From: Gyromitra esculenta
Taxonomy: Eukaryota; Ascomycota; Pezizomycetes; Pezizales; Discinaceae
DNA: 64,000 nt
Direction of reading: 5' to 3'
Assembly (NCBI GenBank): GCA_038503075.1
Contig: JBCAML010000008.1
Span: 496,001-560,000 of the forward strand
Shown one piece after another: positions 12,233 through 24,973 of this stretch. The notes below the pieces were generated by a model. The model searched no databases and was not told the origin of the DNA. It saw only the letters and a list, made by a program, of their open reading frames with translations. The translations under genes were made by a program, and so were the position numbers. Within the stretch, counting starts at the first letter, position 1, and each line of letters opens with the position of its first letter.

Positions 12233-13102
12233 ATGAGCATGGACGCAGGCGGTCTCGCTCAGATGACTTACAACAACAACTTCCATCAAGGCAACACACC
12301 TTCTTTCGGTTCTAGGGGCAAGGGTTCTCACCTTCGCAACATTTCCGTTCCTGTTTCCCAAAACAACTTGTCAGCACCCGTCGATAACCAGACCGTCACC
12401 ACTCCTCGCAGTGCTAGATCTGCATTGTTGGCTGGGCTTCGTACTGCACCCAAGACCCCGAACTCGGCCGCGATGCCCACTCCGCCCGCCGAAAACAATC
12501 TTGACTCTAGCAAGTACTCCAACAGCAACTCTGCTGGATCCTTCTCCAGCAGGGCCGCTGCTCGCAACAATGGTCAGAACGGTATTTCCAACAACCGTTA
12601 TCAGGGCCCACAGAACACCCCTCGCACGGCCCCCTATCAACAATTGCCTACCCCTCCCTCCTCATCACCAGCTCTTGGGCTGAATGGTGAGATGCTTGAT
12701 TTGCAAGATGAGACAGATTCAGATATGTATCAGCAGTTGCTTGCAACCAATTACTATCTCGCTCAGCAACAGGCTCAGCTTCAGCAACAGCTTGCAAGTT
12801 TTGCAGCATCCTCTGTTGCTGCTCGTCAGGCTCAAATTCTCCAACAACAAATCCAGCAGTTGCAGCTTCAGTCTCCTGCTGGTGGAAACTACTCAACCCC
12901 ACCTCTTAGCCCTGGTGGTATGAACATGTACATGCAGCAACAGATGTCGAACAATGGTAACATGGCTGGAAATGGATATTATTCTCTCTACAACCCCATG
13001 TCCAACCAGTATGGATATTATCTTCCGCAACAGCAGCAACAGCAACAGCAACCAACCGTGCAGCAGGCATATCAGCAGCTACAGCAGCAGCAACTACGGC
13101 AA

Positions 13103-13149
<47 letters not shown>

Positions 13150-13912
13150 GCAACAGCAGCAATCTGTTCCTGCCCAGCCAGAGGTTAGCCCTCCAATGTA
13201 CGCGCAGCAGCAACAGCAGCAATCATCTGTCAACAATACCCTTCCTCTCCGGTCGGCTCGTTCTCGCTCTCCCCCTAAGCTTAATTTGCAACAGCCGAGC
13301 ACGAGCACGAGCACTACGCCACCAAGTGGGTACAGACGCCATAGAAAGGCCAGCTCTTTATCAACTTGCATCAATATTAACTCCTTGGAGATTGAGGCAG
13401 CACCCAAGACATCGCTCCCCAAGCTTTCGATGCTTCCTTCGACCCCATTGACCGCTACATTCGCTCCTGGGCATGCCAGTGGGTCACACCCTATTCGTCA
13501 ACCTCGTGGTCCTCCAGCTATCGAGGAGCTGAAGGCTAAGCCGACTTCCAAGGATGAAGGCAGCAAGAACTTTGCCACCAGGCAGCGTCGCAGGGCTATC
13601 TCACGGTTAGTCACATCGAGCTTAGAGCGCAGGACCGCAAGATCAGCATCTGGATCTGTTGGTGGCACCATGACTCCCGTCTCAGAGAATGAGGGTTTCG
13701 CCTTCGGTGATAATGAGAGTGTTGCTTCATCTCTCTCTGGACGTCTGAGTAACGAGAGCCTTCGTGGAAGCGGATCCCCTCAAGATTATAGTGCTTCCAG
13801 CGTTAGTGGTGATGAGAGTATTGGAGGAAAGGAGGTCCGGGAATCGGGAGGATTGAAGGCTCCTAGGTTCGTTTTGAGCTCTGCTGAGAAGAGGAGAAGT
13901 GCCTTGTTTTAA
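12233..13912 (+). CDS. glutamine-rich low-complexity protein, function unknown
   Basis: A single uninterrupted frame of 559 aa. ATG 12233 is followed by a second Met codon at 12239. The N-terminal ~150 residues are Ser/Asn/Thr/Pro-rich, containing HLRNISVPV and SARSALLAGLRTAPKTPNS. A Gln-rich helix-prone segment follows (YQQLLATNYYLAQQQAQLQQ), then long polyglutamine runs (residues ~265-330). The C-terminus is basic and Ser-rich, with RQRRRAISRLVTSSLERRT and a terminal SSAEKRRSALF. I recognise no enzymatic or DNA-binding domain. The composition would suit an RNA-granule, prion-like or transcriptional scaffold protein, but that is speculation. Confidence 0.8.
13100..13162 (+). repeat. CAA/CAG repeat encoding polyglutamine
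   Basis: About 21 consecutive Gln codons in the Q-rich gene, mostly alternating CAA and CAG as a hexamer (caacag). Shorter runs flank it at 13027-13052 and 13204-13221. Confidence 0.9.
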
Positions 13913-14843
13913 ATGGGTGATTTTTAAACTGGCCGCATTCGATTTCCGTTTTATATCTTACATTCTCTAACTTTCATTGAATGCTTGTTTTTTACACCAT
14001 GTCAATTTTTTTTCCCTTGCTTCTTGTTTTTTATTCGTTGCTTATTTTATTTTCTTATTTTTTCGGTGTTTGCAAGATATGATGAATGAATGGGATTCGG
14101 AGGTCTAGTAGGCCAGCCGTGGGACAAACAATTTCCTTTTGGTATATTGTTTGTACCCTTTTTTTTTGCTCGCGATATCAGGGTCTGTTTTTTGCAACGG
14201 AATCGACAAGTTCGATTTCACGGCTTGGAGAAATATTCGGGGTTTCCTTTGGGATTATAAGGATCGGATGTGAACATGGTGATGGAAAGCTAGCTTGCAA
14301 TCTTAGTATTGCTCAATGATTACGCTGGTTTGGGGTTTGGAACAGGAGCGGGAATAACTTTTGTGTATTTTTTGTTCATTTGGGGATCGGATTGTTTGTT
14401 TTTTATTTTTTCTCGTGTTTTAGTTGTAGTATTCGTTAATCGGAGTGGAAAGGGGACTTATTAAGTCAATTTTGTGCCTTATTTGTGCTTTGTGGAGTGT
14501 CGCTCATTGTGCCCAATACTTGTGGTGATTGTCTTTCTCATTTGTGCATTACTTTTATTTTTGCTGTGATAGGTAGATTGGCTTTGGACGGTGCTCTTGT
14601 CGAGTGATTGAGGGGGAAGCATACATGTAATTTTAAGGAAACAAAGTTTGTTTATTAGCCACAAGACACTGATTCCTTTACTTAGGAGTGCATTGTCTGG
14701 TTGTATGGACAGCTCAGAATTGACACTCTTACCACCAAAGTTGTTCATAGTTTTCCGATCTCACATCACTTAGAGGTAATATTAGGACATACTAATAATA
14801 TCGGTTAAACCATTGAGGGATAAAGGTATCATAAATCACTACT

Positions 14844-15015
14844 GTGTCTACTGTCGAAATACGGCCTAGCTTTGTGTCCACTCAAAAACGCAACACTATG
14901 TGTCTCGCACGTAGAGTGAGACCTGAGTGATGGGTTTCTGGTCTTCTCTGCAATATTCAGCACCATGTCGGGTTTAGCTTGGGGCATAGCTGGGCCGTAT
15001 TTCGACAGCAGATAT
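14844..15015. repeat. inverted repeat, MITE-like
   Basis: A 21-bp core (14851-14871 against 14988-15008, ctgtcgaaatacgg...) is reverse-complementary with a single transition mismatch. Complementarity runs 7 bp further out with transitions only. The ~115-bp spacer has no ORF. This looks like a foldback or MITE-type element. Confidence 0.55.
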
Positions 15016-18000
15016 CTACGGTATAACAATCACCACTTCTTCTCTACTTGTGCATGGAACAAAAACTTTAGAGCACATAACGAGTGATTTCTTATGACGT
15101 GCTGCAAGCCGGTTTCCCTATGGAACCTTGGTTTTAATCCAGGCCCTAGCTATGGCAGATAGAGCCGTATGTCTATAAAGAGGGTTATTCATGGTGTAGC
15201 TTAGAGATTCCGTAGCTCGATCCTTCTCTTTTCAGAAAAATAAAATCACATCAAACACTTCCGTCTCGTGCCCTGTTTGGAGATATCAGGTTCCGTCTAA
15301 ACACAAGACACCTGATATTTTTTGAGATGATCCATTTTCCCCATTTATTCCCACCCATCAATTATCAAGATTCACCGAGAAGATTGCCTTTTATTTCACC
15401 CCATCTGTCCGTAACGCGAACCGTAGAACCTATGATTAAATTAGAATTCGTCTCATGGACGAGTGGCTTTAAGGGGATGGTAGGACTTCTTTCTTGAAGA
15501 GTACTACGTGTAGTTACTGGATCGGTGATGTTGGTCACAGATTGTCACTCATCCCATATAGCCATCCTCCTTCTTAAGCCCAAGGGTTCTGGAGAAGAGA
15601 AGATGGATGGCAACGCAACTGGGGTGTGTATTTATAAACTCCGATCTGACACTTCTGGTTGCGATGTATATAGTTGTAGGTAGGTGGGAGGAGTTCCTGA
15701 GTTGGTTCTTTGTTTCGAGGGAGTGGATTTGAAGAATAACAATGTACCACGAGTCTAGCTTTTCGTTAAACACTAAATAGAGTGGTGTCGTTACTCTTTT
15801 TTTGTTTTTTTTGTTTATACAGCTAGGCTCCACCTGCTAATTCTAAGTACCAACTCTAAGTACCAACCCTAAGCACATTCTTGCGCTCTTGTTTTAGTCT
15901 TATGAACAGGAGTAAATATCACGCCCAGATTAAGGATGTGAGATTTCTTGCCAAGTAGGTGTTTGGAATGGGTCACAGGAAAGTTAATAGAACGGGGATC
16001 CTGGAGACTCATTAATATGCAAACGGACCTCGCCTTCCTCTCGTTCTGGGTGAAACTCTTGCTGTTTCTAGTTACACAGCTCTTAGGTCTTGGGCTACCA
16101 CCCTTGCAGAGAGGTCTCGATTAATAATCTTTTCTACATACTAGTTCAAGAGAGAGCAAGGCTATCCGAATTGTATTCCCTCGTAGAGTGCTAGTTATGA
16201 TACAATGAAGCCCCTCGAAGAAATGGATTGTAGCATTCTATGAGAAAATCACCTAACAAGATCTAGAGTGCTGGGATATGATCGGGAAGACAGCACGAAA
16301 AGAATAAATTTCATTTCATCTTGATTTTCCACCAGCGATGAAGTCTGGTACGCAATGATGATGATGCGCTATAACCTAGGGGTCAAAATCTCAATCATGG
16401 CTATGTTCAGCCAATGCACAGTTCATTTTTTGCACCTACATGTAGTTAGTTGTTGGCTGTTAGAGTTTCAACCTCTTAACAACACTGAAGTGTTTCTTTA
16501 CTTTTTTCTAAAATCCGATTAGGGTTTAGTATATAGAACTAGGCTAAATAAATTTAAGTAAGGTACGTGTTTTTTTAATCCCAAGCCAAGTGATTTATTC
16601 TGAAATGTAATTATAATGAGTGCGTTATGGAGAGCCTATTTGTTGTCGCTGCTGATATCGCTTTTAAATAACGAAATCCATCTCTTCACACACCCTTCCC
16701 ATAGGAATTGAGATATGTATGTGTGATGAAGTATTAATTCTAAAAGAAAAGAAAAAAGGCGAATGGAGAATTTAGATATCCTAAAAAGCATAGATTCTTA
16801 CTAGTTGTGATATTGGAATCGCTTTAGGGATGTGGTCCATTAGAATTAGCTGACGCGCAAAGAATTTGAAAAGTATTGGGTGCCGTTGATGTGCGTCCCT
16901 GTGCCGCTGCTAGGAGGCCAAACAGCGAAGGCAGTAGAATTCAACAAACGGATATTCAAACAAACGCATCATCTAGTTTGATATTCATTCGATGCCTAGT
17001 TGGGTTCCAGATTTGAGTGCTAACAGCGGAGTTCTAACCAAATACAAAGCCCACATAGAGTGATGTCTCGGAGGTAGAGGTTAGCCTAGTTTTGGTGGCC
17101 GGATGATATTGAAGTACCGAGTACCAATTTTTTATGTACAATATACCTAGGTGGCTATATCGATGATACATGTTGTTAAGTAGAGCCTAGGTAAATACTG
17201 GAACGTCTCTTTGATTTAATGTTCTGACTAGAATTGAGGGCCTTTCTTGTAAGCTTTTGTTTCTATACTTCTTATGTGTAATTGAATAGACATCAAAAAA
17301 TTAAAAGAAGAGGGATAGGAACTGATGCTTGTTTCGCAGGAATGGGATACAAGTATTCCTGCCACTCATAGATTCTCGTATCTATAGCCACGGAATACTC
17401 CACTTACTAAAGAATGTACAAGATGCCTCAGACAGTCTGAGGGCCTAGATCGCATTATGTCATAGGCTTGGAACCTTGGGGGATATATTTCTTAAAACAG
17501 ATAAATTTTAAAGCATGGATGCTTTCAGATTGCAAGATACATGTATGTACGATAAATTTATAAAGCCTGAATGCAGGATGGAGCAGGTCTGATAATGAAA
17601 GAACTCTAAATCGTCCCCCCCAAAGAAAAGAGTTGGTTGCAAAACGAGTAGGGAAAGTGAATCTCGTGCCTCGTCAATTATGAGCCTTAAGGTCATGGAG
17701 ATGCTCAGGAGAGTACTTCTAGCAATATGCAGTTGATTAGATCACAAACTTAGCCCCTGAAGATCTGTAGAACAGATCTCGGTAGTCCTTTAAAGCCAGT
17801 TATTCTAAGTATCCATAAGACGCGTACTCTACCCCCAACTTAGTTTTAATTCGATACGTTAGAATTTTCGTTCTCGGTGGACTTCTGCACTTGGTGTAGA
17901 TTTACCTGTGATTTTAGTATGAATGTTCGTAATGTCTCGGAGGCGGGGGGTGAGGGATTGAGGATGGATGGGCAGCACTACGAACTGGCACAGCAGTAAT

Positions 18001-21000
18001 GTCCGAGTGCCAAGCATGAGCAATGGCCATCCAAGAAGTCTTTCTGAAGTTCCACAGTGCGTACGTGTCAGAACGTGGGAGAACGCGTATTTTACCCGCT
18101 GCCCCGTTGAAGGTCTTAGGTTTACGTTGGATAACTCCGGATCCGCACAGGGATGCTACATATGGTTCAGGGCCACGATAGTCTCTTCTGAAATGATCTT
18201 CCCGTGACACCCTTGTTGGATATATATAACGCGTGACACCAAGGCTCAGCCACGTTTAATCCAGAGACAAAAGCCGTCGTGACTCTCTCAAGAATAAAAA
18301 CAAGGGATTTATCGGATGGAGCGAGAAACAAGTGAATTATGTCCAATTGATAACTATTACCAATATCTTAGCCTAATCACCACCAAACAGCGACACAGAC
18401 GTGCTTTATGCCTCAATTATGGCCGTATCCCCCCAACGCTAGCTGCTAAACTGGAATTATATGGTCTATGGCCCTACTGACCTCTACCTGCATGAACGTA
18501 GGTAATTCTATCATATATACTCTACAATGCATAGTCCTTGAGATTCTTGGCCATCAAGACCCAAACTTCCTGACGGTAACTCTCTGTATTATGACGTCAT
18601 AACTTCCGTCTGGCATCCGAGACACGGCCGATTTCTGATCCCGTCTCCCGACAAAAACTAACCTCTAGACCTTAACCCTAACCGAGATGTTCGTGGATCC
18701 AGAGGATGTTCATTAGGTTTCAAGTTTCGAAACTTCTTATCCACAGAAAAGGCGGTACTCGGCCACCCGCATATTGTATGTCATTGCGTATTTCCACATA
18801 GTTGGACAAACTACGAAGGATAGTTGCTGGGGGAATCTCAGTGCAATTTCCAGAAACCGGTGAGAGAATCCGCACATGCAAGTGAACACGAGACAAAAAA
18901 CTATCATGATTTAAGATTTAAATTTTAGATTTTGGAGCAAATCTATGATGGTGCTGACCCATATCGCGCTTTACTGCATTCCAAGCTTTTTGCATGAAGA
19001 TATTTGGGTTCAAGCTTAATGCCTGATTGATTGGGTCAGCCAGCACCTTACTCCTACGCAATTTTGCCGTACTAAACTGAATATATATTTCTGGATTAAT
19101 AAATGGCTGACGGGAAGGAACTCGATTACAAGGTGTATCTAGATATGGATTATCGGAAGTTGGTCAGTTGGCCGTTGGCAGCATACAGCCATTGAATATA
19201 AGACGAGAAGATAAGATGCCTTAAGGTAAATATGGCCTTTTGGTTACGATTCTCGTCGCTCCTATTATAGAGCTGATTGCGTGCCTACCCTTTTCAAGTC
19301 TAAATTTTTCACCAATAGAATACATTAATCATGTTAGTTTGATAGCGATATTTCATAACTCCTCTTCGTAGGATAACACATGCCAATTATTCGCCTGTCC
19401 GATCCTATCTGCTGGCGAAGCAAGGCATCAGCCTAGATATGCCTCGCTCTCGTTGTATCTTGTCCAAGATCTAGATCAAGTTCGCCCCTTCGCCATCGGA
19501 AGACTCAGAGTTATCCATATCCATACCGGCAGTTTTTGATACAAACCCAAAAATGAGACTATTTTACTAGTGCCTAAGTCTCCGACATATGTGCGCCGTG
19601 GCGTGCTCACGCCTCCCAACGTACGCAGCTGTGTCTGGACCATGTTCCATATGTCCTGGTTGCTCGTGGTTTAAGCGTGATATATGGGTACTTCAGGTAA
19701 AGTGTCGTGGCCAATAATAATGGGCGTGGGGGTCAAGCACAAGGCCAGGCGAAAACTGCAAGGGTAAGTAAATGCCTATGCAATGCCAGAATATTGTGTT
19801 GGGTTCTATCCACGCTAACAATGACCTAATTATGTAGGGGTGAAACGTGCGCCAGTCAGGGCTAGTTGTCAACGTTAATACAGCAAATGGAGTAGTACAA
19901 AGTTTACCATACATTTTGAGTTGAATTTAAAGGATCAGAGACGGGCAAGTCCCAGAAATACTGGCGTCATGCTATGCCTGGGGACTCCGTTGGACAAATT
20001 AAATTACCAGGGATGAGTGTTCGAAAACAAATTTACGCTGTGGCAGCGTCAGATGGTAGTGAGTGATTATATACTGCCATCAAAAGAATGGAGTTGCCGA
20101 ACAGCTCCTAGCGGTGTTAGTATCTTTCAGGTACCAATCTGAGTGCCCAATTTGCGGCACAAGGTATATCATGAAAGGGTCCGAAAAGAATACTCCATTT
20201 GGGATGAATGGATAACAGATATGATATCTCACAAATTCTATAAGGTTCTTAGTCTTGCAGTTACCGTTATAGGTATCTATTGAAGTTTATATCCAAGTAA
20301 TAGAATCTGCAGGGGGCTGTTGCTTCAAGTGGTCATCGGGAATCGTTGTTGGACACCCCTTTGAAGAAGATAAAAGATATCGAAATAGCTTTTCACCTAG
20401 ATCAAGGGACCACCGACGAGTCCTTATCCAATTGATGATGAGAAGCAACTCTTGTGAGTTTGCTCAGCTCACGTCTATTTAAGCATCGTAGAACTTTAGG
20501 GCTACAACTGGACTCGCATACGATTAACAACATAGGTACCAGGGCACGGACCGTCCAGATAGATAAACGACTGCAGGTTACCTTTTCGCTTGTTCGCCCT
20601 AGAATAAGCATCTAGGTTTATCCGTCCAATTGATGTCGTACACGGAAAAATTCGAAGCCATTGCCGGACTGCTGTGCTCCAATGCCTACCTGGTTTCCCC
20701 CTCCTCTCTCGCTTTATCGGCATTTATTTACGCTTAGAAGAAGAGTGAGACTCTAGAATTACAGGTTCAGACTACCAAATGCATACTCGGCTAAGTTTCT
20801 ATGCTGTAGTTGATAAGGTTGTGCGTCAGCTTTTGCTGGTGGCTCACGCCCGAGAAAAAATAAATTGCAGGAACGCATAGAAGGAAGCGTTATCGAAGGT
20901 TCCCAGTGCAGCGGAAGCGACCGAGGGAATTACTATTATTGGGGGGGGTTTGGTTCCTAGTTATTATTCTTCGCGCTGTGGCGTTCGGAATAACTTTTTC

Positions 21001-22242
21001 TCCATGGGTGATTGAAATGCGCGGGATGTCCTGCACGCGTATGGTATCGTTCCTAATTCATGCAACCTGTGAGAGAAGAGATGGTGCATGATCGTTTAGA
21101 GTACAGCAACGGCAAGCAACTTCAAGCTGAACGGGAACCAGGTATTTGGCACTGGTGGGTTTTGTTTCAGTGTCATGGCGGATTGCGGCTCATTGAAGTC
21201 CGTGGGACACATATGGAGATAGAGAGAGGGGTTTCCCATGCGTTTGCGTGGCAGTTTATAGTATATTCAGACGTATCATCACGATATTTTAGTAGCGTCA
21301 GGGGAAGGAAATGAGTAAGAAATATTTTCTCTGTTGAGGTCTTTAGCTCTCAGGTCAGTGCGCCAGCCCTTTTTTTTGTTGTTGTTGGAATCGCGAAATC
21401 GAATCTCAGCCAAGTTCTCAAATCTCAGGTGCGGCGGCCCAAGAAAGGATGATCCAGGCGGGCGCTGGGCTCATCCCTTCTATAGCAGGAACGTTGTCCA
21501 GGGGACCTTCGGGGATTTGCTATCAACTTCCCTGGAATCTGCGACTGGGCTATCGCCACAACGGGTATTCTATTCAGTGGATCCCCGCTTCGGAAAGACT
21601 AGGAATGGAGTAAAAGGAGGAAAATTTCTACTTGATGTGGCGGTGACATCCAAGCAACGGAGCACGCACCTCCAGATAGAGAAAACCGGAATGCCGTAGT
21701 GGGAAAGCCTACGAATTTGCTGTATCCTTTTTTGGATGAGTATAGGATCTTCTTCAACTGACGCACCCACCTGGATGAATGAACAAACAGGCGGGTGGGT
21801 AGGAACATTAGACAGCAAAAAAGCAAGGTCTTGGGTGGGATGTCCAGGAAGGAGAGCCTAAATTGCAAGTAAGGTATCCATAGTATAGATATCTTGGAAA
21901 TGTGCTTGGGGAGTCGTCAGAGACATTGGGAGCCCTATGCGCATCTAATATTCTATGGTGGGCTTTTTCTTTTTTGCGCATTTCGATAATACATGTACTT
22001 CCCTTTCTCTCCTCCTCGCCCCAATTCCCACGTTATTCTCAACCCTCCTTTTCACAACGCTAAATTCTTCTCCAAGCCTGTTGCTTCTAAAAAAAAGCCT
22101 GATAACTCACTACGTGTAGCAAACTTTACTAGCTTCGATCTCCTCGTTTTTCTCTTTCACTAGATATACCACGAAAATCCACACCCAGATATCTGCCAAA
22201 AAAACATCTTGATTTTTATTGCGGACACTTTCTCGTAATTGG

Positions 22243-22260
22243 GACGAATCTTAATTCGTC
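22243..22260 (+). promoter_or_regulatory. hairpin just upstream of the start codon
   Basis: Perfect 7-bp stem gacgaat / attcgtc with a 4-nt loop, ending 5 nt before ATG 22266. In the mRNA it would sit directly in front of the start codon and could slow scanning. Its function is untested. Confidence 0.4.
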
Positions 22261-22265
22261 AAGTT

Positions 22266-24973
22266 ATGTCGGAAAGTAATACACCTACTCCTCCTCCTGG
22301 CGGCGAAAATCCTTTTTTCGATGAACCTAGGACAGCCCCAGACTTGACGGGTGCTACAAGTTCCTCAGAAAGCAGTCGAACTTTAAGTCGACCAGGCAGC
22401 GCATACGGCGAACGTTCGGTAGCACGCGGTAACCACAGAGTTCGTTTTGGATCTGGGGAAGCTTTAGATGATTCCAATAATCGTCACACATTTAACCTAC
22501 GTTCTCCTGACGAGTCTCCATATCTTGGCCGGATATCCCAATCTCCCCCTCCTCCAATTGCACAAACTCCTCCGATAACATTAACATCCCCAAATACCTC
22601 TCCTTCTGGACGCATATACACGCAGACAGAGTACTTCCAGTCACCAATTGATCTCGATAACGTCGATGTGCCTATCCGTGAAAAGGCATTTGTGCCAAAG
22701 GCGCCACCAAGAGCATACAGTTTTGGAAAAGACGATGAACTGGAAATGAACGAAAAATACGACCAATTCCATGTGGGGAAAGAGCAACTATCCGCCAAAG
22801 AAAGAGCGGCCAGACTTTCAAAAATTGGGAGCTTTTCTGCTCCGAGTTCCACACAGACTTCTCCGGTCCTTAACCCGATTGGCCCACTCAATACGTTCAG
22901 CGTTGGTGCTGGTCGGGTTCAGGGAGGACTTCCAGTTGACGATATCCCGTTGCTGGATCTTGGAGAAGATGTTGGAATCACCGGTGAATCCACCAAGCCG
23001 GATAGATCCAAGGTAACCGTAACCCGAGAGGCCTCTGATCTCGTCAGACAACACACACAGCGAGATCTCAGGCCGCTACAGGCCCGGGTTGGGACAGGAG
23101 ACACCATTGAACCCAGATCAGGAGCAGTGACGCCTGTGGCTCATCAACATGAGGACTACGTTCGACAACCGGATCAATTCCGTGGTGGTATCCTCAGCAG
23201 CTTACTGAAACTTTATAACCCCCAAAATGAACGGTCTCATAACCACTCCCATCATGGATACAGCAATAGTATCGCGAGTACCACTGGATCTCCGACAGCG
23301 TCAGGGCGTACAACACCAAAATGGTACAACAAGAGTGCTAATAACTCAACAGCATCTCTTGGATTGTTGGTAGCTTCTGGATCGGCTCTAGCAACACCGG
23401 CTGTGGGAACATCTGGGAGGAATACAAGACCAGAGGCTAAACATCGGCCGCATAGTGGTGGAGTGGTGGGAGCGATAAAGAACTTGTCGGGCAAACATTT
23501 GGAAGAAGAAATCAAGGTACGATATTGCTTTTTTTGTAGATCATTTTTCATGCAACCAAGAACGTGGTTATTGTGCTAACGTTCCGGTACTGCAGATCAC
23601 GATCCATATTGCCGAGACCTTGGCGAGACAGAAATATATTCTGAAGCTTTGCAGGGCATTGATGCTTTATGGAGCACCTACACATCGGCTTGAGGAATAC
23701 ATGAAAATGACATCTCGCGTTCTCGAAATCGATGGACAGTTTCTCTACATCCCTGGCTGCATGATTGTTTCATTCGGCGATTCCTCAACACACACATCCG
23801 ATATGCAAATTGTGAGGACTGACCAGGGTGTTGATCTGGGAAAACTTCATGATACGCATATTGTCTACAAGGAAGTTGTTCATGACATCGTTGGAGTTGA
23901 GGAGGCGACACAAAAGTTGAATGATATCATGAACCGGAAGCCGAAACATAATCCTTGGGTTTTGGTGCCTGTTTATGGAATTGCAAGCGCGGTGGTAGGG
24001 CCGTTCGGGTTCAAAGCGAGACTCATTGATATGCCTGTTCTATTTTTGCTTGGGTGTATCGTTGGATTTTTGCAGCTTATTGTAGCGCCGAGTTCTGAGC
24101 TTTACGTATTTTTCTCCGATGTTATACTTTTCTCCTGGACTTGGCTGACAGGTCTTATAATAGTCGAACGTTTTTGAAATATCTGCTGCTATTTCAACTA
24201 GCTTCCTCGCACGAGCATTCGGTTCTATTCGTGGTGGTAACGTGTTCTGCTTCTCAGCTCTGGCCCAGTCCTCAATCGCCTTGATTTTACCCGGTTACAT
24301 CATTCTCTGCGGATCCCTTGAGCTCCAATCTAGAAATATCGTCGCCGGCTCCGTCCGAATGTTTTACGCCATAATATACTCTCTGTTCCTCGGCTTTGGT
24401 ATCACAATCGGCTCCGCGCTTTACGGCCTGCTAGACGAAAACGCAACGTCAGCTACCACTTGCGAGAACCCGCTTCACTGGCATTGGAACTTCCTTTTTG
24501 TTGCGCCATTCGCTTGGTGCCTTCTCACCGTCAATCAGGCCCGCTGGAAACAAGCGCCTGTGATGATTGCGATTGCTATGGCCGGTTATGTGGTCAATTT
24601 CTTTTCCAGCCAACGGTTTTCTGCTCAGCCACAAATTTCGAATTCACTTGGTGCCTTTACAATTGGTGTACTTGGGAATCTATATTCCCGTGTTGGTCAT
24701 GGCCTGGCATTTGCTGCAATGCTTCCCGCAATTTTTGTGCAAGTTCCTTCTGGGCTCGCTGCGCAGGGCTCGCTGGTTTCTGGGATCCGGAACGCAGACT
24801 CACTGACCAATAACACCGCCAACTCGGGAGGTGTAAATTACAGTAATAGTGTGGTGTTGGATGTAGGTTTCTCCATGGTCCAAGTGGCTATTGGTATTTC
24901 CGTGGGGCTTTTTGCGGCAGCATTGGTGGTTTATCCTTTTGGGAAGAAGAGGTCCGGCCTTTTTAGCTTTTAA
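22266..24973 (+). CDS. Prm10-like membrane protein, ThrE (DUF1212) family
   Basis: Three exons: 22266-23516, 23596-24105, 24164-24973, 2571 nt, 856 aa. The first ~415 residues are hydrophilic, Ser/Pro/Thr-rich and probably cytosolic. The ThrE-type domain begins at ITIHIAETLARQKYILKL and includes RALMLYGAPTHRLEEYM and the FLYIPGCMIVSFGDSSTHT region. Around ten hydrophobic membrane segments follow. Family members include bacterial threonine/serine exporters and the pheromone-regulated yeast protein Prm10; the substrate in fungi is not established. Introns are gtacga...tgcag and gtattt...aatag, both phase 0. ATG 22266 is the first ATG in frame. A C-terminal FGKKRSGLF tail follows the last membrane segment. 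Confidence 0.88.

Larger units (their letters stand above)
13913..22265. other. 8.3-kb gene-poor region
   Basis: No coding gene could be supported over 8.3 kb. ORFs are short and without family signature, splice logic or codon pattern. The region contains an inverted repeat (14844-15015), several copies of the palindrome TACATGTA (14622, 16437, 17538, 21990) and assorted short hairpins. The block 17940-18210 is more GC-rich than its surroundings, but its 79-codon frame is not recognisable. The final few hundred bases before 22266 are the promoter and 5' UTR of the next gene. Confidence 0.5.

Noticed and set aside
17968..18207. 79-codon frame in a GC-richer block
   Set aside because: Open on both strands, no recognisable domain. 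Composition shift alone is not evidence of a gene.
18671..18686. ttaaccctaaccg as an internal telomere repeat
   Set aside because: Fewer than two units and no array.
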